Shown: piece by piece, positions 58,403-64,000 of the stretch
Layout of the letters: each line of letters starts with the position of its first letter
Position numbering within the stretch: the first letter of the stretch is position 1
DNA from: Dendrocalamus latiflorus
Taxonomy: Eukaryota > Streptophyta > Magnoliopsida > Poales > Poaceae
Direction of reading: 5' to 3'
Assembly: GCA_017311315.1 (NCBI GenBank)
Contig: CM029670.1
Location: forward strand, 26,032,449-26,096,448
Length of the DNA stretch: 64,000 nt
The notes under the pieces: generated by a model
The model's input: the letters and a program-made list of their open reading frames with translations, nothing else
Told to the model about the DNA's origin: nothing
The model's database searches: none
Made by a program: the position numbers and the translations under genes

Positions 58403-61142
58403 TGAAAGATCAAGCTCCATTTAAGTTGGTTTTGGTGTTAATGGCAAATGCCATTATGACATTATGATATTAATGACATATACTTTATAATGTTTTGGTG
58501 AAAATGATAAATGGATTTATGAGACTAATACATTTACTTGAGTTTATCTTTGGTTAGTCTCATTTGGATGAAAAGGTGAAATCAAAGAGGTATGCATTCG
58601 AAATCGCTTTCTCATTTACAAATACATTCCTTATATCCAAAATATAGATTGAACTCCTCAATTAGTCTAAAATGAACATGTGCATATGTCTTTATCATAT
58701 ATACTTGTATGCACACATTTAGGGGGAGCTCTCTATATATTTTGGAGTTTCATAAGTATTGATCCAGGCTCCCTTCAATATGCATATTTGGGATCTTTAC
58801 TTTGAAATACATACTTGAGTATATATAGCTTGTGCAGTATATATATACTCATGTGCAATCGGGTTGTCATCTAACTTCTCCATTATGTGTTAATGGTTGG
58901 ATGACTAATGACAACCGGATAAGTAAGCTTTGTTTAAAGCTTATCTTAGAGTATACATTTGTTGTGTACATATTGTATACTCGCAAATCAATTTCATATC
59001 TCATCATTTGTTGAGATTGTCATGAATTACCAAAATGGTGAAGTTTGGTAATCGATGACAATTGTTTTGTGCACTAACATTTTCCATGAGTTGGATGAAT
59101 AGGTTAGGTTCCAGAAATAAAGATGATTTGGGATGACTTCATGAGTTGAAGGTCATCAAATCATAGTTGATGAAGAAGAGGTAGCTTCATGTGTTGAAGG
59201 CTATCAAGACAAAGGCTTCATGTGTTGAAGGCCATCGAGAAGAAGATGCTTCATGTGTTGAAGCATGTCAAAGATTGATCATGTGTTGATCAAATGAAGA
59301 CCATCATGAGTTGATGGTGTTGATGAAAAGAAAGCATCATGAGTTGATGCCTATCAAGACGATGACCCAAGGCAAAGGTATGACTAGCTAGGGCTAAGGA
59401 TGCGTTCTTAGTCTTTTACCGGTCTTGGTGTTTGGTTGGAAGACCGGATTGCTAGTTTAGGTTGCCGTACTATTAAGAGGGGTCATGTCTAGTAGTTTGA
59501 GTCTCATCATGTGTTGATAGCTCAAACCTCACCTCGTGTAGCTCATGTGTTGAAATCTTTGCAACATGGGACTATGCATTGCGAATGTGTTTTGCAAGTG
59601 CTTGAAGTCCATGTTCTCATTCTTTGTGATATGAGGCTTATATTTGCAAATGTGTTTTGCAAATGGTTGAAGCTCATATATAATCCTTGTGACATGTGAC
59701 TTAGTTTTGCAAATGTGAGAAGTCCATGTATCAATTCCGTGTGTCATGATTTCAAAAGTGTGCGAATGTGTTTTGCAACTTGTTGGAAATCATGTTTGAT
59801 CCTTGTGTGCATGACATCGTAGATTGCAAATGTGTTTTGCAAAATCTGTTGAGATGTCTGCACTGTCAGATTTTTCGGAAGTACCGCCGTTCAAATTGCG
59901 GAACTACCGATCGGGCGGAAGTACCGGGCGCCCGGGCGGAACTACCGCAAGTGCGGAAGTTCCGGCCTGCCGAACGGAACTTTATTTCTAGAGAGCGCCC
60001 GGAGTTTGAGTTAGTCTCTCGGAAATCGGAAGTACCGCGGATTGACTTGCGGAACTACCGCATGTGCGGAAGTTCCGGATACCCGTGCGGAACTTTATTT
60101 CCAGAGAGCGCCGGGAATAAAACTTAACCTCGCTGAGATCGGAAGTACCGGGGCAAAAGCGGAACTTCCGGGATTCCGGAAGTACCGCGATTTAGCTGGC
60201 GGTAGTACCGCGCCGACAGTGTAACGGCTAGTTCAAAGCTCTGACATAGCCGTTACTACGCGTCAGAACCGGGAGCGGAACTACCGGCCTCTGGCCGGCG
60301 GTAGTTCCGCCCGTCCTGATTTTTCAGGAATTTGGCTCCAACGGCTAGTTTTCTTGTGTGGGGTATAAATACCCCCTTGTAGCCGGTTGGAGATGTTGTT
60401 GCTTGACCTATTCCTGAGTTCTTGAGCTAGAGTGAGGCTCTCCACTCAATTGTGCATGTGTTGCACTTTGTGAGAGAGGAGAGGTGTTCTAGAGTGCATG
60501 TGTTGCATCTAGAGGAGGACTTTGTGTCCGAATTGAGCTTGTGCATTCATTGCACGTGGTGAGAGTCAAGTGAGGGACTTGGCTTGTTACTCTTGGAGTT
60601 TGCCGACTCCTAGACGGCGTTGGAGGCGTCGTGCGCGGTGATCTTCTCAAGAAGCTTGTAAGAAGACCCGGCGAAGTTGTGAAGGTCGGAGCTCACCTAC
60701 CCGGAGCGGGAAAGAGCTACCACTAGTGGATTGGAGGTGTTTCGGCTTAATTCGTGGAGCCGGTCCGATTCGTTCGGGCTAACCTCAACGTGGACTAGGG
60801 GAGACCGGCAAGACTCCGAACACCACGGTAAAAAGTGATTGTGTTATTTGTGGTTTGTTTTCTTGTGCTCTATTTATATTCAAGCAATTTACATTCATAG
60901 AATTAAATTGATTGCTTGTATATCTAGAATTGTAAACTTTGACATAGGTTAGAATTATTAGTGCACTTAGGCGTTCTTGCTTGACTTAGGCGCTATTTGA
61001 GCTAAACCAAATTGAATTTCGCTTCTGCATTATATACTTGGTTTAGGATAATAGGAAAGCTCTTGAATTGATTAGTATTAATTTGTAGAGAATTTTTAAA
61101 CCGCCTATTCACCCCCCTCTAGTCGGCCTCCTCGATCTTACA
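58403..61142 (+). repeat. Right LTR of the gag-only element, about 2,740 bp
   Basis: Collinear with the left LTR at an offset of 8,227 bases, with one 1-base deletion (CAAAGCTCTG versus CAAAGCGTCTG) and about 20 substitutions. All hairpin units and palindrome motifs are kept. Confidence 0.93.
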
Positions 61143-61202
61143 AGTGGTATCAGAGCTTGGTCTCTCATCTATTAGGCTTAACCGCCTTGAGAGTATAAAG
61201 GA

Positions 61203-62845
61203 GCGAGTTTGTGCGGGGTGGTTGATGAGAGATTCGGGTGGCAAAGGCAGCCGAAAACCCGAAGATGATTATGTGTGGGATGGGTGCAGTAAAGCAGCTC
61301 GAAGGGGATGGAGTTTTGAAAAGAGGAGGAGGGGCAGTGGTTGATAAGGTGCGTGGCTGTTGCGAGCGCCTTAGCCCAGTATGGTGGCGGCATGTGGGCA
61401 TGAAGCAGGAGCATGCAGACCACATTGTTGAGAGTGCGGAGAGGATGTTCTACCTTCCCATTTTGCGACGAGGTATAGGGGCACAAAAGATGTAAGACGA
61501 TGCCACAAGAAGAGAAAAATTGGGTGGATGTGTGGTTCATAAACTCGGTGTCGTTGTCCACCTGAATGGATTTGAGAGGCAAATCGAATTGTGTGCTAAT
61601 GTAGTTAGAAAATGAACAATGTGCTTATAGACTTCGGATTTCTTTTTAAGAGGAAAAGTCCAACAAAAGTGGGGAAATCATCAAGAATCAACAAGTAGTA
61701 CTGAAAACCTGAAGTGCTAGCAATAGGAGATGTCCACACATCGCAATGAACTAATTGAAAGGGCACCGAAGTGCGAGAACTAGAATGTGTAAAAGGTAGA
61801 TGCACATGTTTACCGAGTTGACAGGCATGGCAAAGAGAGCGATCTACTTTATTACATGAAATAAGGGATATATTATTTAAATTGTTGAGGATAGCTAGGA
61901 CGAGATGGCCAAGACGCTAGTGCCAAAGACTAGATGGAGTGGCAAGGTGGGTGTGTGCTGCACTGGTGGGGGCAGCTAGTGTCCAGGTATAGAGATCGCC
62001 GGCACTATTGCAGCAAAGAATCACGCACCGGGTCTAGGGGTCCTTAACAGAAAAACGCAAGGAGTCAAATTTGATGAACAATGATTGTCACGTGTAAACT
62101 GTCGAACCAAAAATAGATTACAAACAAGAGAGGGGACAATTAGAACATTGTTTAGAAGGAATATAGATGAGTTTATGTGTAGAATATTTGATCCATTGCC
62201 AACAGTGAGAATAGAATGAGAGGGAGGTAGGGGAAAAAGGATTATACCATCGTTGGAGGCCATGTGTGAGGTGGCGCTAGTGTCCATGACCCAGTTTTCA
62301 GGGCCTTAGATAGCAAGCTAGTTCATGGCGGTAATGAGGCTGGCCTGATCCCATGTCTATGCTAGCAATGGAGACACTTGTGATGGTGCAAAGATGGTGT
62401 GCGCCTACGGGTAAGAGCCGAGGATACCCGAGCCTAGAGATGGACACTAATTGGCCACGTCGGGGGTGGCCGCGCGCCCAAGGATTGTAGCAAATCCATG
62501 GGCCAGTTGGTTGGGGCGTGGGCACCAACGGGGCATGTGATGAAGTGGACGAGCCATCGTTGGACTTGTATCAGCGGTTCTTGCCGCGACATTTAGAGTC
62601 ATGGCTACCGCTGCCACTGTGTGCCGAGGTGGAGAGCGCATTGGGCACCGAGGTGCGGCACCCGCCCGTACCTAGGAGATAGATGACACAAAAATGACGG
62701 GAGTGGTGTCAAAGGTGGCCTTGATCTCGTTTGCTAGCCGAAGTTCCTTGAGGGCAAGCATGGAGTGCACCTTGGCGAAGGATGGGAATGTGGTGGAATT
62801 TGCGATATCATCAGAAGTGTTGGAGAAGTAGGGATTGAGGCAACT
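61203..62845 (-). pseudogene. Copia-A: gag, protease and integrase remnant
   Basis: Read leftwards: a gag end with a block like FPSFAKVHSMLALKELRLA near 62745-62800; a His/Pro-rich stretch; protease near 62285 with DTSATSHMASNDG (DTS where D-S/T-G is expected); a GAG-pre-integrase H-stop-RLGHL block near 61900; the zinc-binding CHACQLGKHVHLPF near 61815; integrase with VHCDVWTSP and DNDTEFMN, and SSQNGKVEH, where the usual VAE/VVE Glu is still E. Several stops and frameshifts. Cut at 61203 by the gag-only element; the other part is at 49346-50175. Confidence 0.8.
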
Positions 62846-64000
62846 AAACACCTGAGAGGATCACCAGAAGACTCAACAAAATCAGCACGAAAGATCCTCC
62901 CATAACGAGAAATCCCACAAACCAGACTACCCGAAGAATCAAGAATTTTGCAAGCGTTTTTCTTGAGGCTCACCTCGAAACCGTCATCGGTAAGCTAAGA
63001 AACTGAAAGCAAATTATATTGCAGCTTATTCACTAAGGCAACATCTTTTAAAATAAATGAATCATTAACATGCACAGTACCTTTCGCGATGACGCGTCCA
63101 GATGAAGCGTCTCCAAAGGTGATCGTCTCATCACCTGGAGCACGGGCTAGGGAAGAGAACCAACGGGAGTCTTCGGTCATATATCGAGAACAACCGGAGT
63201 CTACAAGCCAAACCTCTCCCTTCCCTGCCCGGTGAACCTGAGTCAAACAGAGAGTGAAGCCTCGGTACTGGGATAAATCAAGAGAGATTTTGGAACCCAA
63301 TACTGAGTCACACATCGAGCAGAAGAAGTAGCCACACACGATTGACCTCTATCTACCCTACGCTCTCTGTCGCTCAAAGAAGCAGAAAATCTACGTACAG
63401 ACCTAAAGCTGTTGTTGGGTCCGACTGCTATAGGAGAGCGAGTCGGAGTACCAACAACACGCTGATCATGCCGCGGGTAGCCCTCTCGACGGGGGAAATG
63501 GGGTCTACTCTCAGAACGGCGGAAGTCACGACCAGAGGCATATCGAGAACGAAAACTAGAAAACTCAGAAAATCCAAGTCCTCGACGCTGCCCAAACCCA
63601 TCAACTGAAGCAACTCTCGACCTCGTGTTGGTCTTAGATGCACTCAAGGTCTGGGGCTGACCCTTAATATGCCTAAGAGCCTCAACACGGTCTCTACACG
63701 CGATCTTGGCGCGCTTGAAGCATCTCTCGATCGTATGTCCATCCTTCTGACAGAAGGTACAATGATACTTTACCTTCTGAGAGGTAGAAGTAGCATGATG
63801 GAGCTTCACCTTCTGAGAGGCTGAAGCAACAGGTGGAATCACCTTGCTGTCAGAAATCCTTGGATAAAGCCTGCTGACTTGAAATGAACTTTCTCAGTTG
63901 TAGGCTTGACCTCGATCACACCTGCTACTATGGGTCTAAAAACAGCAGGTGGATGCTTCCTCACATCCTTAAAAAAATCATATCCTAGACCTTGATTGAA
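62846..64000 (-). pseudogene. Second Copia: gag end and protease remnant (cut by window edge)
   Basis: Read leftwards: a gag zinc knuckle CTFCQKDGHTIERC near 63745-63790, a Ser/Arg-rich linker, then protease with WLVDSGCSRYMTEDSRWF near 63200, where the DSG triplet is intact, and NLLSVSQL near 63000. At about 62846 it stops, and unrelated Copia-A gag follows. It is the same family as the plus-strand remnant at 12400-12937 (shared DSRWFSSL, LDSSG(D/S)LVC, LRCL). A frameshift lies near 63300. Confidence 0.8.

Larger units (their letters stand above)
50176..61202 (+). mobile_element. Gag-only LTR retrotransposon (TR-GAG-like), 11 kb
   Basis: LTRs at 50176-52916 and 58403-61142, a PBS, one gag frame, long non-coding internal sequence and a polypurine tract. 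No protease, integrase, reverse transcriptase or RNase H is encoded, so it would need a Copia helper. I counted about 21 differences between the LTRs over 2.74 kb (0.8%), hence a recent insertion. The right LTR is followed by about 60 more bases identical to the 5' leader, stopping just before the position of the gag ATG, and no clean target duplication is visible. The element interrupts Copia-A. Confidence 0.88.

Overview
This is a plant nuclear window, almost certainly from a grass and most likely a rice (Oryza) chromosome. The evidence is a GC-rich, intron-containing glutamate decarboxylase gene, a CG-rich solo LTR of the long Tekay/Del (RIRE3/RIRE8-like) type, Tat-lineage Ty3/gypsy elements with an antisense extra gene, a (TA)n-flanked MITE, and MULEs with 9-bp target duplications. 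No bacterial, organellar or CRISPR sequence is visible. The species is inference.

Only one ordinary host gene is convincing: a four-exon glutamate decarboxylase (GAD) on the minus strand, 32135 to 29904 (486 residues). Its first intron appears to be GC-AG, and its C-terminal calmodulin-binding segment looks shortened. Almost everything else is layered transposable elements.

Layout. 1-2353: AT-rich intergenic DNA with a hAT-like MITE. 2354-6830: an old, stop-riddled relative of the Tat element at 36-46 kb, cut by a fragment of a long gypsy LTR (5147-6141). 6830-14330: Copia LTR-like sequence, then a decayed plus-strand Copia polyprotein (gag, protease, integrase, start of reverse transcriptase). 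15486-19259: solo LTR with a perfect 5-bp duplication. 19376-19924: (TA)n flanking a 375-bp palindromic-end MITE. 20000-21100: minus-strand retroelement remnant. 22014-22350: 26-G run and TA/TG microsatellite. 24279-29700: non-autonomous MULE with a perfect 9-bp duplication, ending 203 bp from the GAD stop codon. 29904-32220: GAD and its promoter. 32390-47065: a TIR element carrying a plant-mobile-domain pseudogene, split by a complete, recent Tat element (36035-46556). 47518-50175 and 61203-64000: decayed minus-strand Copia sequences. 50176-61202: a recent gag-only LTR element inserted in that Copia.

How the parts relate. The Tat element reads gag-protease on the minus strand and has lost reverse transcriptase, RNase H and integrase. 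On the opposite strand it keeps an intact four-exon reading frame of about 921 codons. The old copy at 3-5 kb keeps two recognisable intron junctions, one intron with the same apparent length (63 bp). This fits a gene carried antisense in the retrotransposon genomic RNA, where its introns cannot be spliced out. The gag-only element (TR-GAG type) has 2.74-kb LTRs about 0.8% diverged. They contain two structures I could not assign to any known feature: a series of small hairpins with a constant TGTGT/TGAGT loop and compensating stem changes, and about 14 copies of an 11-bp near-palindrome (CGGAAGTACCG type) just upstream of the TATA box.
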